64,000 bases of DNA from Triglochin maritima. Taxonomy: Eukaryota; Streptophyta; Magnoliopsida; Alismatales; Juncaginaceae. Position numbers and translations under genes: made by a program. The stretch covers positions 15,590,542 through 15,654,541 of the forward strand of contig OY821791.1 of NCBI GenBank assembly GCA_963682175.1. The letters run 5' to 3'. Below are positions 1-10,146 of the stretch, in pieces (the first letter of the stretch is position 1; every line of letters begins with the position of its first letter). Under the pieces are notes generated by a model. That model made no database searches. It saw nothing but the letters and a program-made list of their open reading frames with translations, and was not told where the DNA came from.

Positions 1-1242
1 TTCTGTTCTGTAGAAACATAAGAAGGGACCTCAGAATCTGATTCCTTTGACCCATGATAAGACAAGGGGACCTCAGGGTTCGCGCCCCTCGTTGATGAAG
101 GTAGATCCGTAGGTCTGGTGACACCAAGAGATTGTGATTGCAAGGAAGGAAACCCAATGTGGTTGTTCACCTTCTTACCGGACCTCAAAGTATGAATCAC
201 ATTAAGATGATGGGTCAGTTCAGAGGTTGCTTGAGGTACTAGTGGCCTTCTTTAAGATTGGGTATCCCGGGGGTTCACCTTGGCTTGACTTGGGAATTGG
301 TCATTCTCACGTTCATGGAGTTGTGAGCCAACTGGCTAACTTGCACTTCCAATTCTTTGACCGTGGAGTTATTGGCCGCAAGCATGGTTTGCGTGCTCTT
401 CATGAACGCGTGAAGGGTTTGTTCAAGAGTGGAGTCCCCTGGGTTAACCCGCTGAGGTAGAGTCTGACTATAACCCGATGGTGAAGCTTGAGTAGGTTAG
501 TGAGTATGGGGCTGAGACCTTTGATGTGCGGGTTGGTATGTCGCCGATGGGAGTGGAGGGTTATGAGGTGAAGGTGGAGGTTGAGGTTGATCATGGGAGC
601 TCTGACCGTCCTAAAGTGTAGGAGTGACTGTACGGGTCGTTACGGGGATGTTGTTGATACATCGCATTCACATGCTCAGTATCGCTTAAAGCGTAAGCAC
701 ACTGCATGTTACTATGTCCCGTAAGTCCACACGTACTACAAGTAGGAGTACCGACCTGAGCTATAGGAGCTCGATCCAACTCTAAACTCTTAATCGTACG
801 CATGAGAACAACAATTTTCGCATCAGACGCGATAGTTGACTCAACTTGGTATGATCCAACTCGACCAGAAGACCTGGCGGCTGGTGGCTCTCTCATGGTG
901 TCCCACTCAAGGGTATGTTCAACCATTACTTCAAAACTGTCCCACGCCTCATCAATGGGTTTCATTTGGAAATCACCCTGACACATCACTCCAACAATGT
1001 GCGGGTGTTGTAGTTGAGGCCCTCATGAACAATTTGGCACAACCACAACATCTCAATTCCATGATGAGGGAACTACAAGAGAAGGTCCTTGAACCTCTCA
1101 AAGAAAGAATGAAACAATTCAGTGTTAGTCTGATACATTTGATGTATCTGGTGTCGTATCTATTGAGTCTTTCTTTGGGGGGAAATCCCTTCAGAAAGAT
1201 GGTTACAAAGTCATCCGAAGACCGAATCGAGTTTGTTGGGAG
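1..1242 (-). pseudogene. Gag pseudogene, C-terminal half (Tat/Athila-type LTR retrotransposon)
   Basis: Minus-strand gag, read from 1242 down to the window edge. It starts in mid-capsid with the signature YNLPTNSI (positions 1242-1219), the continuation of the half at 2820-3301, and runs through a region around residues DEAWDSFE to a single CCHC zinc knuckle CSTCGLTGHSNMQC (CX2CX4HX4C) near 760-720. Beyond 590 the frame is shifted, but a gag tail of the type LEQTLHAFMKSTQ is legible near 435-395. Gag of this layout packages element RNA in cytoplasmic virus-like particles. Several frameshifts and stops make it non-functional. The element continues left of position 1, so whether pol exists cannot be said. 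The plus-strand reading frame at 836-1318 is a shadow. The gag assignment is firm; the exact lineage (Tat or Athila) is less so. Confidence 0.8.
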
Positions 1243-1247
1243 GTTGT
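1243..1247. repeat. Target-site duplication GTTGT (left copy of solo LTR A)
   Basis: GTTGT at 1243-1247 is repeated at 2815-2819, directly flanking LTR A. A matching 5-bp duplication with nothing but one LTR between the copies shows a solo LTR. Confidence 0.85.
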
Positions 1248-1615
1248 TGATTGACATCATTTCATGCTTATATTTGTACCTTATATCTATTATCTTACAC
1301 CTAAGCAATGCCACATGACGAGTTTTATGTTTGATTTTCAGAATTAAAGAGGTTTGAAGAGAAGAGCCATGAAAGGACCCAAAAGCAGGAAAAAGGACTT
1401 AATTGTGAGACCTGGGGACCAAGATGCAAGGGAGAAGGACCTGAACGTAAGACAGGAGGACCTAAGAGCAAAACAGGAAACTCCACACCATCATGGGGAG
1501 TATTTTGTCAATTCGATTCGGGTCGGAGATCCACTAAACCAAGTAGATGCATCCAAGACCAAGAAACACTCCAAGAAAAGACCACAACAAAAACCAAGGC
1601 GATCTGAAGTTTATA

Positions 1616-1654
1616 GACCGCCAATTGGCGGTCTTGGACCGCTAATTGGCGGTC
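1616..1654. promoter_or_regulatory. Paired 18-bp palindromes in U3 of LTR A
   Basis: GACCGCCAATTGGCGGTC (1616-1633) is a perfect 18-bp palindrome. A near-copy, GACCGCTAATTGGCGGTC, follows at 1637-1654. The two starts are 21 bp apart, about two helical turns. The pair lies about 80 bp upstream of the USE-like box. Function is unknown; a protein-binding site pair or an RNA dimer site are both possible. Confidence 0.75.
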
Positions 1655-1731
1655 CATATGGCCCCAGATCCGCTAAGCTTTCTCCTGGACTTGTATTATT
1701 ATGTGCTTAGGCTATTTTTGGTATTGGTTTA

Positions 1732-1783
1732 GTCCCACATCGGGGGATTGTCCAGGATTATCTTTTTCCATGCTTATAAATAG
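1732..1783 (+). promoter_or_regulatory. snRNA-type promoter of LTR A: USE-like box and TATA
   Basis: GTCCCACATCG at 1732-1742 matches the plant U-snRNA Upstream Sequence Element consensus RTCCCACATCG. TATAAATAG follows at 1775-1783, with 32 bp between them. That spacing (four helical turns) is the one known for Pol II plant snRNA genes. Transcription would start around 1805-1815. Confidence 0.7.
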
Positions 1784-2560
1784 AACTCTTCACCTCCCAT
1801 TGTATCCATCTCTCTCTTTGGTGGCATCTTCCCTACTAAGAGTGAAGCCTTGAAGCAAAACTCTAGTGGAGGAAGGGCTGCTTGTAATCTGAGTGTGTTC
1901 ATAATAGAAGTTTTTCATTAGCTTGTTAATTCTTGCTTAATTAATTTTCTTCAATGTGTTTGCTTTGGTGCTTGTTTTTTTTATGCTTCTTTAATGTTTC
2001 TTGCTTGATTAGTATAGTTTCATTTCAGTATTATGCTTGCTTTTATTAATATAGTTAGTGTAATGAGTAGTGAGTAGTTCCATCCCCATTTGGGGGGTGG
2101 AGAAATATGTGATATAATCATGTAGTGTATTAAGTGTGTGTTATCTTAATCCCTTGAGCTTTAAATGATTTCCATAACCATCTAATGGGTCTCCACTCTT
2201 ATCTTTGATATGCTAATGCTCTTGAATGAAGCTTAGCTTATTCTTTGATTAGTGGATCTATTTTATGGGGAATGATAAGGTTAGGATATGGATAGGAATT
2301 AATATTGGAAACACAAGTTGTAGTGTATGAACTCTTGTGCCTTTACCTTGGTTAATGTCTTGTATGTTTTAACGATGTAGTCTTATCTTAATTCATGTGG
2401 AGGCATAGTAGGGTCTAGTCTTTATACTTGAGTTCATTTAGCTTCATTTCAATTATTGTCTTGTATGTTTTAACGATGTAGTGAAATCTTAATTCATGTA
2501 GAGGCAAAGTTGGATGTAGTTTTATGATTTCATGCACTACATGTTGTGAGGAGCTTAATT

Positions 2561-2579
2561 ACACACACACACACACACA
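2561..2579. repeat. (AC)n microsatellite in LTR A
   Basis: About nine AC units in the transcribed part of LTR A. Solo LTR F has a related, interrupted AC run near 43092-43113, so the run is ancestral to the family and has changed length. Confidence 0.9.
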
Positions 2580-2819
2580 TCTTTATATTCACATCATTTC
2601 TCTACCCCCTTTGGGGTTTAGTTTTTCTTGCTTCTTTTCCATTTCCATTTGCATCTTAGTGTAGTTTAGTGTAATTAATACATCATTTCTCTCCTTCTTT
2701 TACCTCTCGCCTTCGAACAAACCAAGTGTCGACACACCTCCCAGTGGACGACTCGTATTTGCCACCGTTCCAATGCGGTCGTGCACTTGAGGTTAAATAT
2801 AAACCGATCAACCAGTTGT

Positions 2820-3301
2820 ACATCCATTTGTTTGTGTTATCCTTCAACGCGAAAGGAATCAACCTAACCGGAAAGAATCCTCATCAAGTTGTTGAAGCTT
2901 GAACAATGAGCATACCTCCTCGAATTCACGTCTAAAGATATATGGATCTTCATTATTGGAAGTGAAGGTAGGAAGCATACTTACATATTGAGGTTTCAAT
3001 TCATAGTTGTTCCCGCGAGCTGGCAGGATAACTATGCAAGAAGGTTGCGCGACCCGAACAGGATGGGTCCCCTCCCACAGAGTCATCGATTTATCCTATC
3101 GTGCTAAAGGTGGTGGTGCACCACTAACTCGATCCTGACCGAATCCCTCTTCCTTTTGGATCGGAGGAGGAGGAGAAGGAGCTTTACGGGGTGGTGGGAG
3201 TGGACCGAGATAATCCATGTATGGAACCTTGTCTCCCCCATCACTATAAGATGACTCAGCCTCATGCTCCAAAGGAGCTCGAGGCGGAGATAGGCGAACA
3301 C
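2820..3301 (-). pseudogene. Gag pseudogene, N-terminal half (Tat/Athila-type)
   Basis: The 5' half of the same minus-strand gag, cut off by solo LTR A. The reading frame 3086-2859 contains the capsid signature ELKPQYVSMLPTF followed by EDPYIFRREFEEVCSLFKL, typical of Tat/Athila gag, and PFALKD just before the LTR insertion. The reading resumes on the far side of LTR A with YNLPTNSI, so removing the LTR and one TSD copy restores collinearity. Residues 3104-3301 resemble the proline/serine-rich N-terminal leader of such gags, but with frame breaks. Capsid protein of a retroelement; no longer functional. Confidence 0.75.
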
Positions 3302-4386
3302 CTAGTCAGCCCATCTCTGAAAAATGCACTCTCTCAAGTCGCACGCTCTCACCAGAACGAGCCCAACCTCACATAAAACACTTGACTCGACTCTAAACCC
3401 CCACACAGCAAAGGGTGAAATCAGAGGAGACTACTCGTAGAATATAGAGGAGGAGAAGACTCAGATGAGAAAGGAGGAATTCCTAGAGCTAGCATGGGGT
3501 AGTGGGTGATGGTAGAAGCCTAAGCTAGCAAACACGGCTCAAACAACCTAAGGACATTATAGGTCATTACAGCTAGATGGCACCAAGCTACAAGGTCACA
3601 CGACCTCAACACGCCTCACCTCCCTACGACGAAGACCACAGATCCCAACACCGATAAGGCTATGACGGTCGTGACCGGATCACACTCATAATGCGCCCAA
3701 GATCCTTATGGGCCAATATCTACTTTCTTTTAGAATTAAGACTTTGATTAGTGTGATTTTTTGGGATAAGTAAAGGGTGATTAAATCCCCCACCTTATCT
3801 TGTATGGGATAGCCCGTCCTTAGTAGCGTTTTGAGTCTTAATCTAGAAATCAACGCTTCACACAAATGCTCACCTCACACTTGTCCTGGTGCACCTTACT
3901 TACTAATGCATGCTTTAACCATGCAGGAATAAGTGAATGGATGCACGTACCTCACACCAGCAATGAACAACAAGAATGTAGAGAAAAGAAAATACGAGTG
4001 CGTGTAAGGTCTACCAATGATGCATGACCATGATGGCAATCAGTCTAATCTTTTGCTTTGAGTTTTAAGGTCCAAGTTGATTAAAAGGGGGACTGATTAT
4101 TGATCTGAGAGCAAACTACAGGTTCAGATATGCCAAATTAGGTTCCTAGATAACTAAATTGCAAAGGAAAACAACCAGAAGAAAATAGGAGGCAAGAGTC
4201 GCTCACCAGGCCCCCAGTTGGCAGTCCCAGGCTGTTGATTGGCGGTCTAGGTAGTTTCAAATCCTCCCAACTTTCTCCTGTTGCCTGCCCTTTGCACCTT
4301 GAATGCACTGAGATAACAAAAACTAAAAGAAAAAGATCAAATCCACTCGAATCGTCCAAACCAGAGTCTGGACAGAGCACCACCTT
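3302..4386 (-). other. 5' leader of the family-1 gag element
   Basis: Untranslated region between the primer-binding site (4387-4399) and gag. Reading frames here are short and not conserved. The stretch 3330-3480 resembles the stretch 41110-41260 upstream of the family-2 gag, which shows that the two element families are related in their internal parts although their LTRs differ. It contains the palindrome pair at 4209-4247. Confidence 0.55.
4209..4247. promoter_or_regulatory. Leader copy of the family-1 palindrome pair
   Basis: Two decayed relatives of the U3 palindrome lie here, at 4209-4226 and 4230-4247. Each keeps the TTGGC(G/A)G core, and their starts are again 21 bp apart. They lie about 150-180 bp downstream (on the minus strand) of the primer-binding site, in the part of a retroelement RNA where packaging and dimerisation signals usually sit. 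Confidence 0.55.
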
Positions 4387-4399
4387 AACAACGGTGCCA
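4387..4399 (-). other. Primer-binding site (decayed, tRNA-Asp type)
   Basis: Minus-strand TGGCACCGTTGTT, six bases after the end of LTR B. The intact relative at 43940-43956 reads TGGCACCGTTGCCGGGG, close to the tRNA-Asp-complementary site of plant Tat/Athila elements. It fixes LTR B as the 5' LTR of a minus-strand element. Confidence 0.7.
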
Positions 4400-4405
4400 A
4401 AAACT

Positions 4406-5796
4406 TGATGTGAATATTCAGTTTAATCGCAAATGCACGGCCATCGGTGAAGACATGGAAAGTACGGGTCGATCCACATAGAGGTGTGTCGACTCTGGTT
4501 CTTTTGACGACAAATGGGAAAAGAAGGGAGAAGAAGTGTGGTTACACTATACTAAACTATGAATGAACTACCAATTTAACTAAAACCCCCATGGAGTGGA
4601 GGTGTGTAGGTTTGTGTGTGTGAGTGGGTCTACATTTCAATTAGGAAGAAGTGTAGTTTGTGTAACATACAAGTAAAAGCTAGTGTAGAATCTAAATGTA
4701 GGATACACAACACTACATGACAAAACAAGAACATGCATATCTCATATAAAGTTGAGGTTGATTTTAGATTATCAAGCATGCAATAAGTACCTATTGTGGC
4801 CATTACAAAATCAATCAATCCTACATACAACCTAAATCATTCATGTGAATGTGCACCAAACATGGATCCATACATAACAAGTCATTCCCATCAAACCATT
4901 ACAAGCAACAAGTTAAACTCTAAAGCTAGCATGAGATAAGTACCGAGTGTGGACATTATCCCATCTAATACAAGTTCTAGCATGCTACAAGTATAGATCT
5001 ACATTAAGCATATGAAATGACACAAATCAAGGAACTCATCACTATCACGTAATCTACATCACCTCCACCCCCAAAGGGGGATGGAACTACTCTCTACTCA
5101 TCAAGAAAAGAGAAAACGAAATTAAACTAAGCATGCAAGAATTGAAAGAGAATATAAAACTAACAAAACTTTCTTTTATTGCTCACTAACATTACAAGTA
5201 CCATCTCTCCACTAGAGTTTTGCTCCAAGGCATTACTCCAAGTAGAGAGAATATCACCAAGCAATGATTTTTTTACAAAGGATGAAGAAGAGTTCTATTT
5301 ATAGGCATGAAAAAGGTAATCGGGGAAGTTCCTCCGATGTGGGACTAATGGAAACTACTCAAAATAGCTATAACCAACATAACAAATAACCAGAACAAAT
5401 AAGATCGGATTTGGACCAGGTTGGACCGCCAATTGGTAGTCTGAATGGGTCTGATCGAGTCCAAATGTTTTAGCCATCTTTAGTGTTTGTCATTAGGCAT
5501 GTGGGTGCACCATAGCCGGTCATACAAGTCTGGGACTGAATCTAATTGCCAAAATACTCCTCATGATGGTGTGAAATTTCTCGATTTGCTAGTTGGTCCT
5601 CTTGGCCTGCCTTCTTGCATATCGGTCCATAAGCCTCACCGATCAGTCATTTTTTCACGTTTTGGTCCTTTTTGTCTCTCGTCTTCTCAAACTTGTTTAT
5701 TCTTGAAACTTAAACATAAAACTCATTACATAGAATTGCTTAGATTCAAAATAGAGGATATAAGACACGAATATATGCGTGATATGATGTCAATCA
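4406..5796 (-). mobile_element. 5' LTR B of the minus-strand family-1 gag element
   Basis: On the minus strand it runs from TGATTGACATC (5796) to a TGATG-marked end at 4406. It carries one palindrome GACCGCCAATTGGTAGTC at 5424-5441 (one arm mutated), a USE-like box at 5335-5345 and TATA at 5295-5303. The PBS follows directly, so this is a 5' LTR, not a solo LTR. Its partner 3' LTR must lie left of the window. It is inserted in the chromovirus gag at 5797. Confidence 0.85.
5295..5345 (-). promoter_or_regulatory. snRNA-type promoter of LTR B
   Basis: Minus strand: GTCCCACATCG (5345-5335) and TATAAATAG (5303-5295), 31 bp apart. This is the same arrangement as in LTRs A, F and G. Confidence 0.7.
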
Positions 5797-6170
5797 ATCC
5801 ACCCAGGATGACCGTGTTTCTTTTGCGTGGGAGCTTGTTTAGGTTGTGGCCAGCTTGGACACTTTGTCCGAGAGTGCCTGAACTGGCAAGGAGACCCGGA
5901 CCACCTAATGCAGGGAGAGGCGGTTCCAGCTGACCCATTGCACGACCGGAATAGGGAAGGGTAGCTGGACGAGTCTTTACTATCTAGGCTGAGGAGGAGA
6001 AGGATGCCAACACCTAAGGGGAAGGTACATTTTAGTTGTTAGCTTGTCACTTGGGTATTGTTGTTTCCTTTCATACTACGCTTTCTATATTCGGAAGAAG
6101 GATCTGGAACTTTTTCGAGGAGCGACTTCTTTTTAATTTCCAGGAAGAAATTTCTTTAAGGATGGTGGAT
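5797..6170 (+). pseudogene. Chromovirus gag remnant joined directly to the 3' polypurine tract
   Basis: Plus-strand remnant interrupted on its left by the family-1 element. A CCHC zinc knuckle CLGCGQLGHFVREC is readable near 5835-5880; it is the second knuckle of a chromovirus gag (compare CLGCG near 51870). About 300 bp later comes the tail TTCCAGGAAGAAATTTC and a polypurine-like tract ending at 6170, just before the LTR. Protease, reverse transcriptase, RNase H and integrase are all missing between them, so this was already a gag-only derivative or suffered a large internal deletion. The part of gag before the knuckle lies left of the window. Confidence 0.7.
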
Positions 6171-8221
6171 TGTTAGAACTCAACCTTAACATATTGGATT
6201 ATTTAAGTTATTGGGTGTTTTGTGATTTTTGGGGAAGTGGAGGTGGAAGTGCAATTTACCCACACCCTTTCCACGTGCCGTGGAATGAGAGGAGAGGGAG
6301 ATGGATGTGGTTTGTTGGGTTATAAAAGGAGGGGTTGGCGTGAGAGTGAGGATTTTGCTTTGCTTAAGAGAGGGGAGAGAGAAAAGAAGAAGTTGAAGAA
6401 AGAGTGAAGAGGAAAGGAGTTGCAAAGGAGAAAAAGTGTTTTGGTCATGGGAAGAGAAAGATTCTTGCTGGGAAGGAGGATCAAGAGGAGAAGGAGGAGA
6501 AAGAGTTCGAGTTTCTTCAAGTAGAATCTCATCGGAGAGGGTCGTTGGTGTGGAGGCAATCACCGTTGTTCTTCTGAGGCTTCTTCATGCCTTAAAAGTA
6601 TGCCAAGTTCAATTAGAAGTTTAGACAAGATATGTGAGAGGTCGGAGGTCTCGTCGATGCTGAGGTGAAGCATGGTTGTTGCACTGTAATGGTCGACCGA
6701 TGTTGTCATTGGTTGGTCGGTTTTAGTGTAGTCCGATTTTATACCGTACCGGTCTAACGATGTCTTTCAGCAGTCGACTGGTATGCTGTATTTTGCGAGA
6801 AGAAGAATGTTCTGTTATTTTTGGTCAAACAGGACCCTTTGTCGTTCGACCGATTGTGACAATAGTGAGTCGGTTGGGGGCCTAGACCTTCTAAACGATC
6901 GACAACCTTATGATCCATTCGACTGATTGCACTGTAGTAAGTCGGTCAGAGCTTAAACAATCTAAACGGTCGACCGCTCATTGATTTTTTTCGACCAATT
7001 ACTTAAGAGAACTTAAATGTGGTTTGACCAATTCATATTTAGGTCGACCAGTGATGACTTAGACAAAACGTACGAAGTCCCTATTATTTTCGGTCAATTG
7101 AGTCTACTTTGTCGTTCGACCGATGGGATGATTATTTTAATGATATACGTGGCATAGACCTTCCAAACGGTCGACCATCAGTAGACTTTTGTTTGACCAT
7201 TTGTTGTTTATTTGGTTCGACCGATGGATTGTTGTTCGAACCAAGTACTGGTATTAACGACCAATCGGTCGACCGTTGGGGCACTAGATTGTATTGTATG
7301 TTTATGAGCGCGTTGGCATGTGGATTTTTTATGGCTTCTATTCCCATGATATGACATGTGCATTGAGACCTAGGTAGTAGACCTGTGGGATCATATTCCC
7401 TTTTGCATGATCTATATGATGTGGCTCTACGGAGCAAGATGACCGTTAGCCTGTGTGGCAACGGAAATGATTGTTTGCTTGTGTGGCAACAGAGTTAAGC
7501 CATTAGCCTGTGAGGCAACGGAGATGACCGTCTAGCCTGTGTGACAATGGAGATGACCGACCAATGTTGTTCTGATAGATGTGCTTGATCGATGTTGTTC
7601 CGACGAGTTTGATCATCCAGCTGTGGCACGGCTGGCGAGTATGACGACTCTGGCGGATTGTAGCATTTTGACCACGCGATCAGATCTGATGATGACTTGG
7701 AAATGTGTGCGACCTTCACCAAACACATATGACTTATGTAGCTGCGAGCAAGGGTGTCGCCTAATCTCCATATGACCGCATGTGCCTGCGATGGGTATCT
7801 ACGGATGTTAATATAATATAAAGATGATGACCTTATGACCCCTGTCTGGGGAGATGACTGTTATTATTTTATGTTGCCATATTATACTAGTACGATAGGT
7901 CATGTATTGCATGTGCATGTAGGTGGGCTTGGCATACGGGGTTTCCTTATGGAAACTCAGGCAATGTTGTTTATGATTTTCAGGTTTCCCCTTCGGGAGG
8001 GTAGGATGGTGACTGAGGACGAGTACATTTAGGAGTCGCGTCATTGTGTTTATTTTGAGGTGGTATCACTACTTGTATTTATGTCTGTTGTATTCTGATG
8101 TAGTCATACTTTTGACAACTCTTGTGTACATATTTTGAGTAACGTTCCCTGAAGATTTGTTTATTGATGCCTTTTGAATATCTGTTAAAAGTTTAAATTT
8201 CTGTAGTTATGATACGTTACA
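6171..8221 (+). mobile_element. Chromovirus 3' LTR (old copy)
   Basis: Begins TGTTAGAAC right after a purine-rich tract and ends GATACGTTACA. It is 2051 bp long, close to the 2.1 kb LTR of the chromovirus at 50028-58832. The two share landmarks in the same order: start TGTTAG, an array of GTCGAC-type sites, a GGGTTTCC...GGAAACT stretch around 7938-7965 (58525-58550 in the other), and the closing GTTACA. Sequence identity is low by eye, so this copy is much older. Confidence 0.75.
6691..7275. repeat. Array of GGTCGACC-type sites in the old chromovirus LTR
   Basis: Clear GGTCGACC cores start at 6691, 6968, 7042, 7169 and 7267; degenerate GTTCGACC, GTTTGACC, AGTCGGTT and similar sites lie between. 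Several are paired about two helical turns apart, for example 6968/6989 (21 bp) and 7169/7191 (22 bp). The array is a decayed version of that at 50521-51001. Confidence 0.65.
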
Positions 8222-8606
8222 AAATTACTTCCACCTCGGTTGTTTTTCCAACTCGTAGTTAAGTTTTAAGTTGATATTGTTTTTTATTTTTGTTGGAATT
8301 GTCGTTTCAAGGAAGACGCAGACGAAGTTTCTTCATCTGGACATTTTTATCAGGTATCTCATTTTTTCTATTATCGGGTGTATTGGTTAACAATCAACAT
8401 CCATGAATTAGAGAGTGATGAACTATATATATCAACTCCTAAGCTTAACTTAATGTAATTGAATATATAATATAAATCCTCTTGGATATCTTAATTAGCC
8501 TTGGAATTCCTTCATAATATCCCAGAAACGTTGACTTTTTGATACAGGAGTACTTTTCCATGTATAGGCGTATATCGTATTTCTATGATAATTTCGTGCT
8601 AAAAAG
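8222..8606. other. Non-coding stretch, no feature recognised
   Basis: Lies between the old chromovirus LTR and LTR H. AT-rich, with no long reading frame and no recognised repeat. Confidence 0.5.
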
Positions 8607-10146
8607 TGTTTAATCGTTTTAAATTTAGACCGCAAGTGCATGGTCGCGATGAAGCAGTAGCAAGTTTGAATAGCGTCTGGTTTGTCAGAAATCAAGTGGC
8701 GAATAAAGGGAGAAAAGATGTTATTACGCTAAAGCTAAACTACACTAAACTAATAAGTACAAAATGCGAAAGAAAGCACGAAGATTGGAAATCAGAAAGA
8801 GAACCCCCTAAGGGGTGGAGTGTGTGCACATATGAAGTGAAATTAGTGATGAATGATGCAAGCATGTATGTGTGTGTTGTCATGCATAGGAAGTGTCTAA
8901 AGATGTGGCAAAATATATCAATCCATTCACACAATGTATCAGCAATTACTACTGGATTATCATAAAATTAGGCTCAGCATGAGAAGTGTCTAAAGATATG
9001 GCAAGACTCATCAAAAACCATAAACTCGTATGAAGAACAAAGGTAACATGGGAGGTGTCCAATGTTATGGAAAAAACCCATCAAAACAAAGTTTCTTTAA
9101 TCAATCAAGCAAGCAAACACCAATGGAAACACATAACTAACATGTAGCATATTCAACAGAAAATTTCAGTCAATAGACATGAGAAAACTAGGCATGGGAA
9201 ATGTCTAAATCTTATGGCAAATCCCATCAAAATTCCCCAACATGTAGATGATTAAAATACCCCCAATGAACATACAAACACATGGAAGTCTACACAATCA
9301 AAAATTCATCAAACATCCAAACTTCACAATATATATGGACATCATCTCCACCCCCATAGGGGATGGATCTACTCACTACACATTATGCTAGCAATTAAAC
9401 TAAAGAAGAAATGAGACATTCTAACTAATTTAGCCTAAGATCAAAGAAACAAGACTATGCTAAGCATGCATAAAAAAGAGGCAACATGAGAACAAAAAAT
9501 GAAAATTTATTTTATTAAATGACTCACATTACTAGTAGCATTCTTCTCCACCTTGAGTTTTTGCTCCAAGGCTTACTCCAAGTAGAGAGAATGCCACCAA
9601 GAAATAGGTGAATACAAATGAGGAGGAAGAGTTCTATTTATAGGCATGAAAAAAGGTAACCAGGGTCAGTCCCCCGGTATGGGACTAAACGCATACTGTA
9701 AATGGACATAAAACAACATAATACACGATCTGACTCACCATGTTGCATTTGGACACATTCGGACCGCCAATTGGCGGTCTATATGTTTCGGATCGAGTCT
9801 GGATTTTGGTGGCTCGGTTCTAGCGCCATTTCTTGGTGTTTGATGAACCCGATGTGGTTGTTGATGGTTGGGCCCGGATTTAATAGGTGAAATACTCCTC
9901 ATTAAGTGTGGAGCTTCTTTATTTTCTCATTGATCCTTTTGGTTTTACATCCGGGTCCTTCTCTCTTTCATCTCAGTCGATAAGTCTTGCAACTTAGTCA
10001 TTTTCCTTGCTTTTGAGTCCTTTTTGAATCTCTTTTCTGAAACCTATTTATTCCTGAAACTTAAACATAAACTCATTATATAGCATTACTTAGGCTCAAA
10101 ATAGAGGATATAAGACACAAATATATCCATGATATGATGTCAATCA
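8607..10146 (-). mobile_element. LTR H (family 1)
   Basis: On the minus strand it starts TGATTGACATC (10146) and ends near 8607 after the conserved CTTGCGGTC-like stretch. It has a perfect palindrome at 9762-9779 and TATAAATAG at about 9641-9633; the USE-like box has drifted (GTCCCATACCGG). Flanks are AAAAG on the left and CAAAT on the right, which do not match convincingly, and no PBS or PPT lies next to it. It is probably an old solo LTR, but the target-site duplication is not proven. Confidence 0.75.
9762..9779. promoter_or_regulatory. Perfect palindrome in LTR H
   Basis: GACCGCCAATTGGCGGTC, unchanged although the surrounding LTR has decayed. No second site is visible 21 bp away. Confidence 0.75.

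Larger units (their letters stand above)
1248..2814 (+). mobile_element. Solo LTR A (LTR family 1)
   Basis: Starts TGATTGACATC and ends CGATCAACCA, flanked by GTTGT on both sides (1243-1247, 2815-2819). In order it contains two GACCGCCAATTGGCGGTC-type palindromes (1616-1654), a snRNA-type USE plus TATA (1732-1783), an AT-rich transcribed part with a (CA)n run at 2561-2579, and the conserved 3' end with GTGCACTTGAGGTTAA. It sits inside the minus-strand gag at 1-3301, in opposite orientation, so it is younger than that gag element. No internal retrotransposon sequence remains; unequal or intra-element LTR recombination explains this. Confidence 0.9.

Noticed and set aside
836..1318. 160-residue plus-strand frame
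   Set aside because: It is antisense to the gag pseudogene, which has recognisable motifs on the minus strand, and it runs into the solo LTR.
8290..8360. Exon-like stretch ending at a possible GT splice donor
   Set aside because: Too short and isolated; no neighbouring exons or recognisable protein.
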